A stretch of DNA of 64,000 nucleotides from Saccharothrix carnea (GTDB lineage: Bacteria; Actinomycetota; Actinomycetes; Mycobacteriales; Pseudonocardiaceae). The stretch lies in contig NZ_PYAX01000009.1 of assembly GCF_003014735.1 (NCBI RefSeq), positions 355,302-419,301 on the forward strand, read 5' to 3'. Within the stretch, counting starts at the first letter, position 1. Every line of letters begins with the position of its first letter. A model generated the notes under the pieces. It had not been told where the DNA came from, did no database searches, and saw nothing but the letters and a program-made list of their open reading frames with translations. The translations under genes were made by a program, and so were the position numbers. This document shows positions 37,636 to 47,933 of the stretch, piece after piece.

Positions 37636-38427
37636 ATGACGGCCGGCCGCTTGATTCTCGACGACGGCGAATTGTCCTACGACAGACGTGGCGAGGGGCC
37701 ACCGGTCGTGCTGCTGCACGGCGGCGGGCTCGGTGGCGTCACGTGGGACCGCCAGTTCGCGTTGCTCGCACAAGACCACACGGTGATCCGGTACGACGCG
37801 CGGGGCCACGGCGGATCGTCGCCGGTGACGGGACCGTTCGCGCACCACGAAGACCTGAAGGACCTGCTGGACGGGCTCGGCCTCGACCGGGTGACGCTCG
37901 TCGGCCTGTCGCTGGGCGCCCGCACCGCGATCGACTTCGCGCTCCTGCACCCCGACCGGGTGGTCGACCTGGTGCTCGTCGGGCCGGGCGTGAGCGGCAT
38001 GAAGACCGAAGACCCGTTCATCGTGGACCAGGTCGCGCGGCTGCGGGCCGCGACCGCGGTGGACGAGGTCGCCGAGTGCCTGCTGCGGATGTGGGTCGAC
38101 GGTCCGCACCGGTCGCCGGACGAGGTGGACCCGGCGGTGCGGGAGCTGTGCCGCGGCCTGACCGCCCACGCCGTGTCCCGCGGCGCCTTCACCGTCCAGC
38201 CGGACGAACTGCACGCGGTGGACCGCCTGCGCGAACTCCGCGCGCGGACGCTGGTGGTCGTCGGCGACCTCGACTCGTCCGACATCCACGGGGTGGCCGA
38301 CCTCGTGCGCGAGTCCGCGCCCCGCGTGGAGGAGGTCGTCGTCGAGGACGCCGGTCACCTGGTGAACCTCGACCGGCCGGACGAGTTCGACCGGGCCCTG
38401 CTGCGGTTCCTCAGCGCGTCGCGATGA
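37636..38427 (+). CDS. Alpha/beta-hydrolase
   Basis: 263 aa. Oxyanion motif 'VVLLHGGGLGGVTWDRQF', 'IRYDARGHGGS', nucleophile Ser in GLSLGA, acid in 'VVVGDLDSSD' and His in 'EDAGHLVNLDRP'. A typical cytoplasmic esterase/lactonase-type hydrolase. The ATG at 37636 is preceded by AGGGGGGA. Its stop overlaps the ATG of the tandem-GGDEF gene (ATGA), so its product may act in the same signalling event, though the substrate is unknown. Confidence 0.88.
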   Translation: MTAGRLILDDGELSYDRRGEGPPVVLLHGGGLGGVTWDRQFALLAQDHTVIRYDARGHGGSSPVTGPFAHHEDLKDLLDGLGLDRVTLVGLSLGARTAIDFALLHPDRVVDLVLVGPGVSGMKTEDPFIVDQVARLRAATAVDEVAECLLRMWVDGPHRSPDEVDPAVRELCRGLTAHAVSRGAFTVQPDELHAVDRLRELRARTLVVVGDLDSSDIHGVADLVRESAPRVEEVVVEDAGHLVNLDRPDEFDRALLRFLSASR

Positions 38428-39848
38428 ACGGCGGCTTCCACCTGGCGGTGCTCGAACGGGCCGACGCCGCCGTGCTGGTGGTGGATCCGAGCGACCTGGG
38501 CGTCCGGTGGGCGTCCCCGGCGGCCCGGCGGTTGTTCGGCGGTGCGTCCGGCCTGCTGCCGGACCTGGTGGCGACCGGTGACGCGGCGGCGGTCGGCACG
38601 TTCCTCCAGGCGACGGGCAGTGCGGGCGCGTCGCGGTTGTCGTGCGCGGTGCCGGTGGAGGGTTCCGTGCACCGGCGGGTGGACCTGGTCGCCCGGGACC
38701 TGAGCGCGGACCCGGACGTGCGCGGCCTGGTGGTGGTGGCGCTCGACGTCACGGGCTGGGCGGAGACGGCCGACGAGCTGGGCAGCAGGCTCAACACCGA
38801 CGCGCTGACGGGCCTGGCCAACCGCACCGGGTTCCTGCCGCGGCTGGAGCAGGCCGTGCGCGGGGCGCCGGGCCCGGTGCTGGTGTTCCTCGACCTCGAC
38901 CAGTTCAAGGACGTCAACGACCGCCACGGGCACGCCGCGGGCGACCACGTGCTGCGGCTGGTCGCGTCCCGGCTGGCGGCGGTGGTGGCCGGTCGCGGCA
39001 CGGCGGCCAGGCTCGGCGGCGACGAGTTCGTGGTGCTGCTCGACGAGCTGGACGAGCAGCAGGCGGTCGACGCGGCGCGGGAGATCCTGGCGGTCATCGC
39101 CACGCCGGTGACGCTGGACGAGGGCGTGATCCGGGTGTCGGTGTCGGCGGGCATCACGTTCGTCCGGTCCGGCCACGGCGCGGAGGACCTGCTGCACCAG
39201 GCCGACCTGGCGATGTACCGGGCGAAGACGATCCCGGTCGGCGTCGCCGTCTACGACGAGGACCTGGAGGACTGGGCACTGGCGCGCAAGCACCAGGTCG
39301 ACCGGCTAGCCGAACGGCTGGAGGAACTGCACGCGGAGAACCGGGCGCTGGCCGAGGCGGCGACCATCGACCAGCGGACGGGCCTGCCGAACCCGGCGAC
39401 GTTCGACGCCGACCACGCCCGCCGCAACCGCGCCGGCGAGCCGTACAGCCTGCTGCTGGTCGACATCGACCGGTTCCACAGCTACAACACGCTGTACCGC
39501 TACCTGGCCGGGCACGAGACGTTGCGCAAGGTCGGCGAGGCCATCGTCCGCACCACCCGCACGGGTGACCGCGCGTACCGGTACGGGGGAGAGGAGTTCA
39601 CCGTGCTGCTGCCCGGCACGCGGTTGGAGGGCGCGCTGGCCTCGGCCGAGCGGATCAGGCAGGCGGTGGAACGGCTGGGGCTGGAGCACCGGGGCAACAC
39701 CGGCGGCGTGGTGACGGTGTCGATCGGGGCGGTGGAGGTGATGCCCGGCGCGTCCGTCACCGACGCGGTGGAGGAGGCCAGCGTGGCGGTGCTGGAGGCC
39801 AAGGACGCGGGACGCAACCGCGTGGTCGGCCGTCGCACGGGCGGCTAG
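38424..39848 (+). CDS. PAS-like protein with two GGDEF domains
   Basis: 474 aa. Residues 1-115 look like a PAS-type sensor ('VLVVDPSDLGVRWASPAARRLFG'). The first GGDEF domain (about 122-290) has an intact GGDEF at 198-202 and substrate motif 'FLDLDQFKDVNDRHGH'. After a coiled linker ('LAERLEELHAENRALAEAA') the second domain has GGEEF at 388-392 with 'VDIDRFHSYNTLYRY', and RTGD eight residues before it fits the RxxD product-inhibition site. Both may make c-di-GMP from GTP, or the second may pair with the first. No EAL domain. Confidence 0.9.
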   Translation: MNGGFHLAVLERADAAVLVVDPSDLGVRWASPAARRLFGGASGLLPDLVATGDAAAVGTFLQATGSAGASRLSCAVPVEGSVHRRVDLVARDLSADPDVRGLVVVALDVTGWAETADELGSRLNTDALTGLANRTGFLPRLEQAVRGAPGPVLVFLDLDQFKDVNDRHGHAAGDHVLRLVASRLAAVVAGRGTAARLGGDEFVVLLDELDEQQAVDAAREILAVIATPVTLDEGVIRVSVSAGITFVRSGHGAEDLLHQADLAMYRAKTIPVGVAVYDEDLEDWALARKHQVDRLAERLEELHAENRALAEAATIDQRTGLPNPATFDADHARRNRAGEPYSLLLVDIDRFHSYNTLYRYLAGHETLRKVGEAIVRTTRTGDRAYRYGGEEFTVLLPGTRLEGALASAERIRQAVERLGLEHRGNTGGVVTVSIGAVEVMPGASVTDAVEEASVAVLEAKDAGRNRVVGRRTGG

Positions 39849-39997
39849 CCGTGGCCTCACCCGTCCAGGGCTCGGTGCCGTCCGTTCAGCCCAGTCGATG
39901 ACTACTCTGCGTAGATAAATGACGGAGATTCATGTCTGTTCGATGAACTCGTCTGGACCAACGTCATGGACGGGGTGACGCTGGGTCAAAGTTGAGT

Positions 39998-40747
39998 GTG
40001 AATCACGACTCGCTGCAGCACTTCTCCGACGGCCTGTCCACCCTGGTGCTGGCCTACATCGTCTCCGTCATCGGCTCGCTGATCGGCCTGGCCTGCATGG
40101 CCCGGGCCCAGGGCGAGCCGATCCGTGCCACGAAGGCGCGCTGGACCGTGTTCGGCGCGTTCGCCATCGGCGGTGTCGCGATCTGGCTGATGCACTTCAT
40201 CGCCATGCTCGGCTTCGACATCCCGGGCGCCGCGGTGAAGTACTCCGTGCCGCTGACCGCGCTGTCCGCGGTGGTGGCGATCGGCGTGGTCGGCCTCGGG
40301 CTGTCGCTGGTGACGCTCGTCCGGTTCACCCGGATGCGGCTGCTCGTCGCGGGCACGCTGGCCGGGCTCGGCGTGGCGGGCATGCACTACCTGGGCATGT
40401 CCGCCATCCGGTTCCGCGGCGAGATCACCTACGACCGGACGCTCGTGGTGCTGTCCTGCGTGATCGCGGTCGTGGCGGCGACCGCCGCGTTCTGGTTCAC
40501 CCTGGTCGTCAAGACCGGCGTGGCCAGGGTCGCGGCCGGGTTGATCATGGGCGTGGCGGTCACCGGCATGCACTACACCGGCATGGCCGCGGTGCGGGTC
40601 ACCACCGACCCGACGATGGTCTCGCCGCAGGGCACCGCGGTGTTCGACTTGGTGTTCCCGGTGTTCGTGACCAGCGCCCTGGTGGTGGCGGCACTGCTGT
40701 GGATGCTCTTCACCGCCGACGACGAAGTGGTGGGGGAGGCCGCGTAG
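39998..40747 (+). CDS. MHYT-domain membrane sensor
   Basis: 249 aa, about seven membrane helices. Three MHYT-type motifs: 'WLMHFIAML', 'GMHYLGMSAIRF' and 'GMHYTGMAAVRV', thought to bind a metal for sensing gases such as O2, CO or NO. In other bacteria MHYT domains are fused to GGDEF/EAL or kinase modules; here the domain is alone, and its neighbour encodes a tandem GGDEF protein. The start is uncertain (GTG 39998 or TTG 39992), with no clear ribosome-binding site. Confidence 0.85.
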   Translation: MNHDSLQHFSDGLSTLVLAYIVSVIGSLIGLACMARAQGEPIRATKARWTVFGAFAIGGVAIWLMHFIAMLGFDIPGAAVKYSVPLTALSAVVAIGVVGLGLSLVTLVRFTRMRLLVAGTLAGLGVAGMHYLGMSAIRFRGEITYDRTLVVLSCVIAVVAATAAFWFTLVVKTGVARVAAGLIMGVAVTGMHYTGMAAVRVTTDPTMVSPQGTAVFDLVFPVFVTSALVVAALLWMLFTADDEVVGEAA

Positions 40748-40767
40748 GCACGGCTACGGTGGGCCGC

Positions 40768-41301
40768 GTGACGTGGTCTGCGGTGGTCCTGGCGGGTGGT
40801 CGGGGCAGCAGGCTGGGCGGCGTCGACAAGGCGTCGGTCGTGGTCGGCGGTCGCACGCTGCTCGACCACGTGCTGGACGCGGTGGCGCTCGCCCGGCGGA
40901 CCGTCGTCGTCGGCCCGCGCAAGGACGACGTGCCCGGCGTGACGTGGGCGCGGGAGGACCCGCCCGGCGGCGGACCGGTCGCGGGACTGGCCGCCGGCCT
41001 CGCCCACGTCGGGACGGACCTGGTGGTGGTGCTCGCGGTGGACCAGCCGGGCATCACCCGGTCCACGGTGGACCGCCTGCTCGCGGCAGTCGGCCAGACC
41101 GGCGCGGTGCTCGTGGACGACGAGGGGCGGTCGCAGTGGCTCATCGGCGCGTGGCGCACCGACGCGCTGCGCGCGGCCCTGCCGGACGACCCGCGCGACG
41201 CCTCGATGCGCTCGGTCCTCGGCCCGCTGGACCCGGTGCCCGTCACCGCCCGACCGGGTGAAGCACGGGACGTCGACACACCGCGCGACCTGACACCGTG
41301 A
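40768..41301 (+). CDS. MobA-like nucleotidyltransferase
   Basis: 177 aa from a GTG. 'AVVLAGGRGSRLGGVDKASVVVGGRTLLDHVL' is the nucleotide-binding start of molybdenum cofactor guanylyltransferase (MobA) and its relatives MobA/MocA; 'PPGGGPVAGLAAGL' and 'VVVLAVDQPGI' (metal-binding D in place of the usual DxP) follow. It is likely to attach GMP to molybdopterin, but no other molybdenum genes are nearby. The V-D-Q variant of the C-D-M/x-P motif leaves room for another acceptor. Confidence 0.82.
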   Translation: MTWSAVVLAGGRGSRLGGVDKASVVVGGRTLLDHVLDAVALARRTVVVGPRKDDVPGVTWAREDPPGGGPVAGLAAGLAHVGTDLVVVLAVDQPGITRSTVDRLLAAVGQTGAVLVDDEGRSQWLIGAWRTDALRAALPDDPRDASMRSVLGPLDPVPVTARPGEARDVDTPRDLTP

Positions 41302-41436
41302 CGGGGTACCAAGATCGGGTGAGAACGGCGTGAGCTGCGTCGCTGCCCGATTCCGGCGGCCGACCCCCTTCACAAGAGCCATACCGCCGGCAGGGGAGAC
41401 TGGGCCACAGTCGTACAACCCTGTCGAGGAGGACCT

Positions 41437-42464
<1,028 letters not shown>

Positions 42465-42468
<4 letters not shown>

Positions 42469-43415
42469 CCGAGCCGAACCCGACGGCCGCCGACCGGCCG
42501 AGCTGGGCGCCGCCGGTGCTGCACGGCGGCCGGATGGAAGCGGCGCTGCGCACGCTCGAACTGGAGGTGCGCCGCCGGCTGGACGGCCTGCTCCAGGGCA
42601 ACCACCTGGGCCTGGTGCCCGGACCGGGTTCCGAGCCCGGCGAGGCGCGGCCCTACCAGCCCGGTGACGACGTGCGGCGGATGGACTGGGCGGTCACCGC
42701 CCGCACCACCGTGCCGCACATCCGCGAGACCGTCGCGGACCGCGAGCTGGAGACGTGGCTCGCGATCGACCTGTCGCCGAGCCTCGACTTCGGCACGGCG
42801 GCGTGCGAGAAGCGCGACCTGGTGGTCGCCGCGACGGCCGCGGTGGCGCACCTGACCCGCGGTGGCGGAAACCGGATCGGCGCCCTGGTGTCGACCGGCG
42901 AGGACTTGGTGCGCGTGCCCGCCCGCGGTGGCCTGGCGCACTCGCGCGGCCTGATCCGCAAGGTCGCCGAGACGCCGCGCGCCCCCGAGGGCACCCGCGG
43001 CTCGTTGGCGGACGTGGTCGAGCAGCTGCGCCGACCGCCGAGGCGACGCGGCCTGGTCGTGGTGATCTCGGACTTCCTCGGCGGCACGGAGTGGCAGCGC
43101 CCGCTGCGCGCGTTGTCCGCCCGGCACGACCTGGTGGCCGTCGAGGTGGTCGACCCGCGTGACATCGACCTGCCCGAGGTGGGCACGGTCGTGCTGGCGG
43201 ACCCGGAGTCCGGGAGGCAGCGCGAGGTCGTCGCGTCACCGCTGCTGCGCCGGGAGTTCGCCGCCGCGGCGGCCGAGCACCGCGCCGAGGTGGCCGCCGG
43301 CCTGCGCCGCGCCGGTGCCGGTCACCTGGTGCTGCGCACCGACTCGGACTGGATCGCCGACACCGTGAGGTTCGTCGTCGCGCGCAAGCGCCGCTGGTCG
43401 GGAGGGGTGGCCTGA
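42465..43415 (+). CDS. DUF58-domain protein
   Basis: 316 aa; the GTG overlaps the moxR stop. 'EPGEARPYQPGDDVRRMDWAVTARTTVPHIRE' is the DUF58 signature (Y-x-x-G-D-D-x-R-x-I/M-D-W). The second half is VWA-like: 'WLAIDLSPSLDFG' has D-x-S-x-S with Leu between, and 'LVVVISDFLGG'. Presumed substrate or partner of the MoxR ATPase at the membrane face. Cytoplasmic; no membrane helix. Confidence 0.92.
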
Positions 43416-44380
43416 TGAGCCTGTCGGGCTTCACCGCGCCGTGGTGGTTCCTGCTGCTCGTGGTGGTGGCGGGGCTGGCCGCGTTCTACGTGGTGCTGCA
43501 ACGCGTGCTGCGCAAGCGGACGCTGCGGTTCGCCAACCTGCCGATGCTGGAGAAGGTCGCACCCAAGCGGCAGGGCTGGTACAAGCACGTGCCGGCGGCG
43601 TTGCTCATGGTCGCGTTCATCGTGCTGACCGTGGCGCTGGCCGGGCCGACCGCCGAGCAGAAGGTGCCGCGCAACCGCGCCACGGTGATGCTGGTGATCG
43701 ACACGTCGCTGTCGATGAAGGCCACCGACGTGCAGCCGTCCCGGCTGGAGGCCGCGCAGGTGGCCGCCAAGTCGTTCGCCGATGGGCTCACGCCGGGCAT
43801 CAACCTGGGGCTGATCTCGTTCGCGGGCTCGGCGACCGTGCTGGTCGCGCCGACCACCGACCGGGCCGCGGTCACGCAGAGCATCGACGGGCTCAAGCTC
43901 GCCCAGTCCACCGCGACCGGTGACGCGATCGTGGCCGCGCTGGCGGCGATCGACTCGTTCGGCAAGGTCGTCGGTGGTGCGGACGGCCCGCCGCCCGCCC
44001 GGATCGTGCTGATGACGGACGGCAAGGAGACCGTCGGCACGCGTGACGCGTTCGACGCGGCCGAGGACGCGAAGACGGCGGGCGTCCCGATCTCCACGAT
44101 CTCGTTCGGCACCGAGGAGGGTGTGGTCGAGATCGAGGGGCGGCGGCAGGAGGTGCCGGTGGACGACGACTCCATGAAGGAGATCGCGAAGCTGTCCGGT
44201 GGCGAGTTCTTCAAGGCGGCGAGCGCCGAGGAGCTGCGCCGGGTGTACGACACGCTCGGCGAGCAGATCGGTTACGAGAAGAAGCAGGCCGACGCGTCGC
44301 GGCCGTGGGTGGCGCTGGGCACCGTGCTCGGGATGATCGCCGTGGCGGGTGCGCTGCTCTTCGGGCAACGTCTGCCGTGA
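43415..44380 (+). CDS. Membrane-anchored VWA protein of the MoxR operon
   Basis: 321 aa; the ATG overlaps the DUF58 stop (TGATG). Two N-terminal helices (about 10-30 and 58-78), a VWA domain with the intact metal site 'LVIDTSLSMKATD', Thr in 'QSTATGDAI' and 'VLMTDGKETVGT', and one C-terminal helix. The BatA/BatB-like layout suggests control of envelope protein assembly or stress tolerance, together with the two preceding genes. Confidence 0.92.
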   Translation: MSLSGFTAPWWFLLLVVVAGLAAFYVVLQRVLRKRTLRFANLPMLEKVAPKRQGWYKHVPAALLMVAFIVLTVALAGPTAEQKVPRNRATVMLVIDTSLSMKATDVQPSRLEAAQVAAKSFADGLTPGINLGLISFAGSATVLVAPTTDRAAVTQSIDGLKLAQSTATGDAIVAALAAIDSFGKVVGGADGPPPARIVLMTDGKETVGTRDAFDAAEDAKTAGVPISTISFGTEEGVVEIEGRRQEVPVDDDSMKEIAKLSGGEFFKAASAEELRRVYDTLGEQIGYEKKQADASRPWVALGTVLGMIAVAGALLFGQRLP

Positions 44381-44389
44381 GGCGGCAGT

Positions 44390-44971
44390 ATGTCGCCCGT
44401 GGTGGTGGCGGAGAACTGGCGGGAGATGGTCGACTGGTCCGTGGCGCTGCTGCGCCGCGGCACCGGCGAGGGCGTGCCGGAGTGGAATCGGCGGGTCTTG
44501 TCCTCCGGCCTGGACAATGAGCGTGACCTGCGGGTTTGGCTGCGCGAGCAGGGCGTGTCGGGCTACCCGCAGATGCTGCTGGTGATGGAGCGGTTCGGTT
44601 ACCCCGAGCTGCTGAGCGCGTCGTCGGACGCGCTCGTGGACGCCCAGTACGCCGACCGGCCGGAGCTGCGCCCCATCCTCGACCGGCTGCTGGCCGAGGC
44701 GGCGCTGCTGGGGCCGATGCACGTCCAGGCGCGCAAGACGTACGTGGCCCTCGTGACGCCGCGCCGGACGTTCGCGGTGGTCAAGGCCAGCACCCGGGCC
44801 CGCGTCGACCTGGGCCTGCGCCTGGCCGGCCACCCACCGACCGGCCGCCTGGAACCGGCGGGCTCCCTGGGCAACGACACCATCACCCTGCGGATCGGCA
44901 TCGGCAGCGCCGACGACATCGACGACGACACCCTCACCTACCTGCGCCACGCCTACACCGCCAACACCTGA
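44390..44971 (+). CDS. DUF4287/DUF5655-like protein
   Basis: 193 aa. The N-terminal half 'GLDNERDLRVWLREQGVSGYPQMLLVMERFGYPE' resembles DUF4287; the C-terminal half 'LRPILDRLLAEAALLGPMHVQARKTYVALVTPRRTFAVVKASTRARVDLGLRL' is DUF5655-like. Soluble, cytoplasmic, function unknown. It lies 9 bp after the VWA gene but has its own start signal (GAGG), so it may or may not belong to that operon. Confidence 0.75.
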   Translation: MSPVVVAENWREMVDWSVALLRRGTGEGVPEWNRRVLSSGLDNERDLRVWLREQGVSGYPQMLLVMERFGYPELLSASSDALVDAQYADRPELRPILDRLLAEAALLGPMHVQARKTYVALVTPRRTFAVVKASTRARVDLGLRLAGHPPTGRLEPAGSLGNDTITLRIGIGSADDIDDDTLTYLRHAYTANT

Positions 44972-44987
44972 CCGCGACTCGCGCGGG

Positions 44988-45872
44988 TTAGCCGTGGAGG
45001 GCGCGGTAGGTGGTGGCGGCGCCCGGGTGGAGGGGGAGGCCGACCGTGCCGATCAGGCTGCGGACGTCGAGGAACTGGGTGCCCAGGGTTTGGCCGGGGA
45101 CCAGGGCGGCGGCGCGGGAGACCAGCGTCCGGGTGACGGCGGCGGCCACGTCGTCCGGCAACGACGCACGGCACACCAGCAGGTTGGCCACGCCGATGGT
45201 CGGCACCTCACGGGTCGCGCCGTACACCCCGACCGGCACGAACACCTGCTCGTACACCGAACCGTGCGCCGCCCGCAGCTGCGGCACGAGGTCCGCCAGC
45301 GGCAGCAGGCGGACGCCCGCCAGGCCGGCCAACGTCGGCGTCGGCACGCCACCCGACCACAGCAGCGCGTCGATCCGCCGCTCCGCCAACGCCTGTGCCG
45401 CGTCACCGAGCCGCAGGTGCTCCACCCGCACCGAGCCGCGCAGCCCGAGCGCCACCAGCATCCGCTCACCGGACAGCGACGCCCCGGACCCCTGCGCGCC
45501 CAACGACAGCGTGCGCCCCGCGAGGTCGGCCGGAACCCGCGCCGGGTCGTCCTCCCGCACGACCAGCTGCAAATAGTTCTCGTACACCCGGCCCAGCGCG
45601 CGCAGCTCCAGCCCCGGATCGGCGACCAGGGCGGAGTCGGCCAGGGTCAGCGCGACCTGCACCTCGTCCGACGCCAGCAACGCCAGGTTCGCCAGGCTGC
45701 CCTCGGTCTCCAACGCACGGCCGCGCACGTCGATCAGCTGCTCGGCGAGCAGGGTGGCGAAGTCGAAGTACATGCCGCCGCGCTCACCGGCGGCGATCGC
45801 GATCTCACCCGACGGCGCACCGGTCGTGCACCCGGCGGCCAGCAGCCCGAGCAGGAACACCCGCCGGTTCAC
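44988..45872 (-). CDS. TAXI-type TRAP solute-binding lipoprotein
   Basis: 294 aa. Signal peptide with lipobox LAAGC (Cys15), then 'EIAIAAGERGGMYFDFATLLAEQL' and 'VQVALTLADSALVADPGL', the TAXI solute-binding fold of TRAP transporters, which usually bind dicarboxylates or amino acids. No TRAP membrane subunits are in the window. The GTG overlaps the stop of the histidine kinase gene (GTGA), so it is more likely an extracellular ligand-binding accessory to the two-component system than a transporter part. Confidence 0.85.
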   Translation of the reverse strand: MNRRVFLLGLLAAGCTTGAPSGEIAIAAGERGGMYFDFATLLAEQLIDVRGRALETEGSLANLALLASDEVQVALTLADSALVADPGLELRALGRVYENYLQLVVREDDPARVPADLAGRTLSLGAQGSGASLSGERMLVALGLRGSVRVEHLRLGDAAQALAERRIDALLWSGGVPTPTLAGLAGVRLLPLADLVPQLRAAHGSVYEQVFVPVGVYGATREVPTIGVANLLVCRASLPDDVAAAVTRTLVSRAAALVPGQTLGTQFLDVRSLIGTVGLPLHPGAATTYRALHG

Positions 45873-47224
45873 AGCGCCGGCTCCAGCGGCAGCGCGACCC
45901 GCGCGGTGAACCCGCCCGCCGACGACAGGGTCAGCACCCCCTGCCGCGCCTTGACCAGCTGGTCCGCGATCGCCAGCCCCAGACCCGTGCCCGGCGGCCC
46001 GGACCGCCCCCGCCAGAACCTCGACGTGGCCAACGCCAGCTCCTCCTCGCTCAGGCCCGGACCGTCGTCGTGCACCTCGACCCACCCGACGCCCGCCGCG
46101 CGGTCCGCGCCGAGCGACACCCGCACCGCGCCGCCGTACTTGACCGCGTTGTCCAGCAGCACGTCGAGCACCTGCGCCAGGTCCGACTCCGGGCACCGCA
46201 CCAGCACCGCCAGCACGGGCGTCTCCGGCAGCGGCACCTGCCAGAACCCGGCCCGGTCCACCGCCACCGCACCCACGTCGGCCAACTCCGGCTCACGCCC
46301 GCCCGCCGCGACCTCGGTGGCCGCGCTCTCCGCCGACGCCAGCGCCAGCAGGCCGTCCAGCAGCGACTCCAGCCGTTCGATCTCGGCCACGCCCGCCGTG
46401 TACGCGCGCACGCCCTCGGGCTTGACCTGACCGCTCAACGTGTCCATCCGCAGCCGCAACGCCGCCATCGGGTTGCGCAGCTGGTGCGACGCGTCCGCGA
46501 TGAGCCGCCGCTGCTGGTCGGCGGCCTCCGTCACGGCGTCGGACATCCGGTTGAACGACTCCGACAGCTCACGCACCTCCGGCGGCCCGCTGCTGCCCGG
46601 CACGTGCGCCCGCCGCTCGCCCGCGGCCACCGCGCGGACGCCGATCGCCAACTCCGCCAACGGTTTGAGCAGCCACCGCGCGACCGCCAGCACCAGCAGG
46701 ACGGAGATGACGGCCGCCGCCAGCGCGCCGCCGAGGACCAGCAGCCACCGCGTGGTCACATCCGCCGCCGCGCGGTCCAGCGACGCGCGCAGCACCACCG
46801 CACCGGCCACCCGCGTCCCCGTGCCGACCGGCCGGGCGAACACCACGTCACCGGACGACCACGGTTTCACCGTCGGTACCGAGGACGCCGGCTGGTTGCG
46901 CAGCGCGGCGTCCAGCACCCGTGCCAACGCGGGGTCGTCGGCGGTCAGCCCGGCCTGCGCGACCGGCTGCCTGCGCGCGTCGACCACGACCACCGGATCG
47001 CCGTACAGCTCGACGTACGCGGCGACCTCGTCCTCCAGGGCCGCCTTGTCGCCGGTGGTCTCGGCCTGCTGCGCGAGTGCGGCGAAGCGGTCCAGGTCGC
47101 CGGTGCGGGTGAGCACGAACCGCTGCGTGCGCTCAGCGGCCGTGGACGACAGCAGCGGCACGGCGAACCCCGCCACCGCGACGGCGGAGAACAGCAGCAG
47201 CACCAGCAGCAGACGACGGCGCAT
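45869..47224 (-). CDS. Sensor histidine kinase
   Basis: 451 aa. Helix 1 (4-25), an extracellular domain of about 135 residues, helix 2 (about 160-182), HAMP, then the dimerisation domain with phospho-acceptor His in 'ADASHQLRNPMAALRLRMD' and the ATPase motifs 'LLDNAVKYGG' (N box), 'VEVHDDGPGL' (G1) and 'PPGTGLGLAIADQLV' (G2). The ATG directly follows the response-regulator stop (TGAATG). Signal unknown; the adjacent TAXI lipoprotein suggests an organic acid. Confidence 0.93.
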   Translation of the reverse strand: MRRRLLLVLLLFSAVAVAGFAVPLLSSTAAERTQRFVLTRTGDLDRFAALAQQAETTGDKAALEDEVAAYVELYGDPVVVVDARRQPVAQAGLTADDPALARVLDAALRNQPASSVPTVKPWSSGDVVFARPVGTGTRVAGAVVLRASLDRAAADVTTRWLLVLGGALAAAVISVLLVLAVARWLLKPLAELAIGVRAVAAGERRAHVPGSSGPPEVRELSESFNRMSDAVTEAADQQRRLIADASHQLRNPMAALRLRMDTLSGQVKPEGVRAYTAGVAEIERLESLLDGLLALASAESAATEVAAGGREPELADVGAVAVDRAGFWQVPLPETPVLAVLVRCPESDLAQVLDVLLDNAVKYGGAVRVSLGADRAAGVGWVEVHDDGPGLSEEELALATSRFWRGRSGPPGTGLGLAIADQLVKARQGVLTLSSAGGFTARVALPLEPAL

Positions 47225-47884
47225 TCACTCACCGAGCCGGTAGCCGAAACCGCGGATGGTGGTCAGCAGGCCGGGACGGTCCAGTTTGGCCCGCAGCCCC
47301 GCCAGGTGCACGTCCAGCGACCGTGACACGGCCAGGTACGCGTCACCCCACACCTCGTCCATGAGCTGCTGGCGGCTGACCGCCGTGCCCGCGCGGCTGG
47401 CCAGCGCGGCGAGCACGTCGAACTCCTTGGTGGTCAACAAGACCTCCGCGGCGCCGACCACCACCCGCCTGCCTTCCAAGTCGATCTCCACGTCACCCAC
47501 CCGGACCGTGCGGTCCTTCGGCCCGGTGAGCGCCGCACTCCGCCGCGCGACCGCGTCCATCCGGGCCAGCAACTCACCGAGGCGGACCGGTTTCACCAGG
47601 TAGTCGTCCGCGCCGAGACGAAGGCCACGCACTATCGACCGCTCGTCGCCCCGCGCTGTGAGCACCAGCACGGGCACCGGCGACATCTTGCGGATCTTGC
47701 GCAGCACCTCCAACCCGTCCGTGTCGGGCAGGCCCAGGTCGAGGAGCAGCAGGTCGAAGTCGCGGTGGACCAGGAGCGCGTCCGCGCCGCGGGCCACCCG
47801 GCTCGGCCGGTGGTCGTTGGCCTCCAGCGCCTCGACCAAGGCGTCCGCGACCCCGTCGTCGTCCTCGACGAGCAGTACGCGCAC
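47225..47884 (-). CDS. OmpR-family response regulator
   Basis: 219 aa from a GTG with AGGGGG upstream. Receiver domain: acidic pair 'VEDDDG', phospho-Asp in 'LLLLDLGLPDTDG', 'LTARGD' and Lys in 'DDYLVKPVRLGEL'. The C-terminal winged helix 'LTTKEFDVLAALASRAGTAVSRQQLMDEVW...SLDVHLAGLRAKL' binds DNA. First gene of the operon with the kinase and the TAXI lipoprotein. Confidence 0.94.
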   Translation of the reverse strand: MRVLLVEDDDGVADALVEALEANDHRPSRVARGADALLVHRDFDLLLLDLGLPDTDGLEVLRKIRKMSPVPVLVLTARGDERSIVRGLRLGADDYLVKPVRLGELLARMDAVARRSAALTGPKDRTVRVGDVEIDLEGRRVVVGAAEVLLTTKEFDVLAALASRAGTAVSRQQLMDEVWGDAYLAVSRSLDVHLAGLRAKLDRPGLLTTIRGFGYRLGE

Positions 47885-47933
47885 CCGTCCACCCCCTTTG
47901 GTTGGGGCGATTATGGCGTTCGAGGTGTAAACA

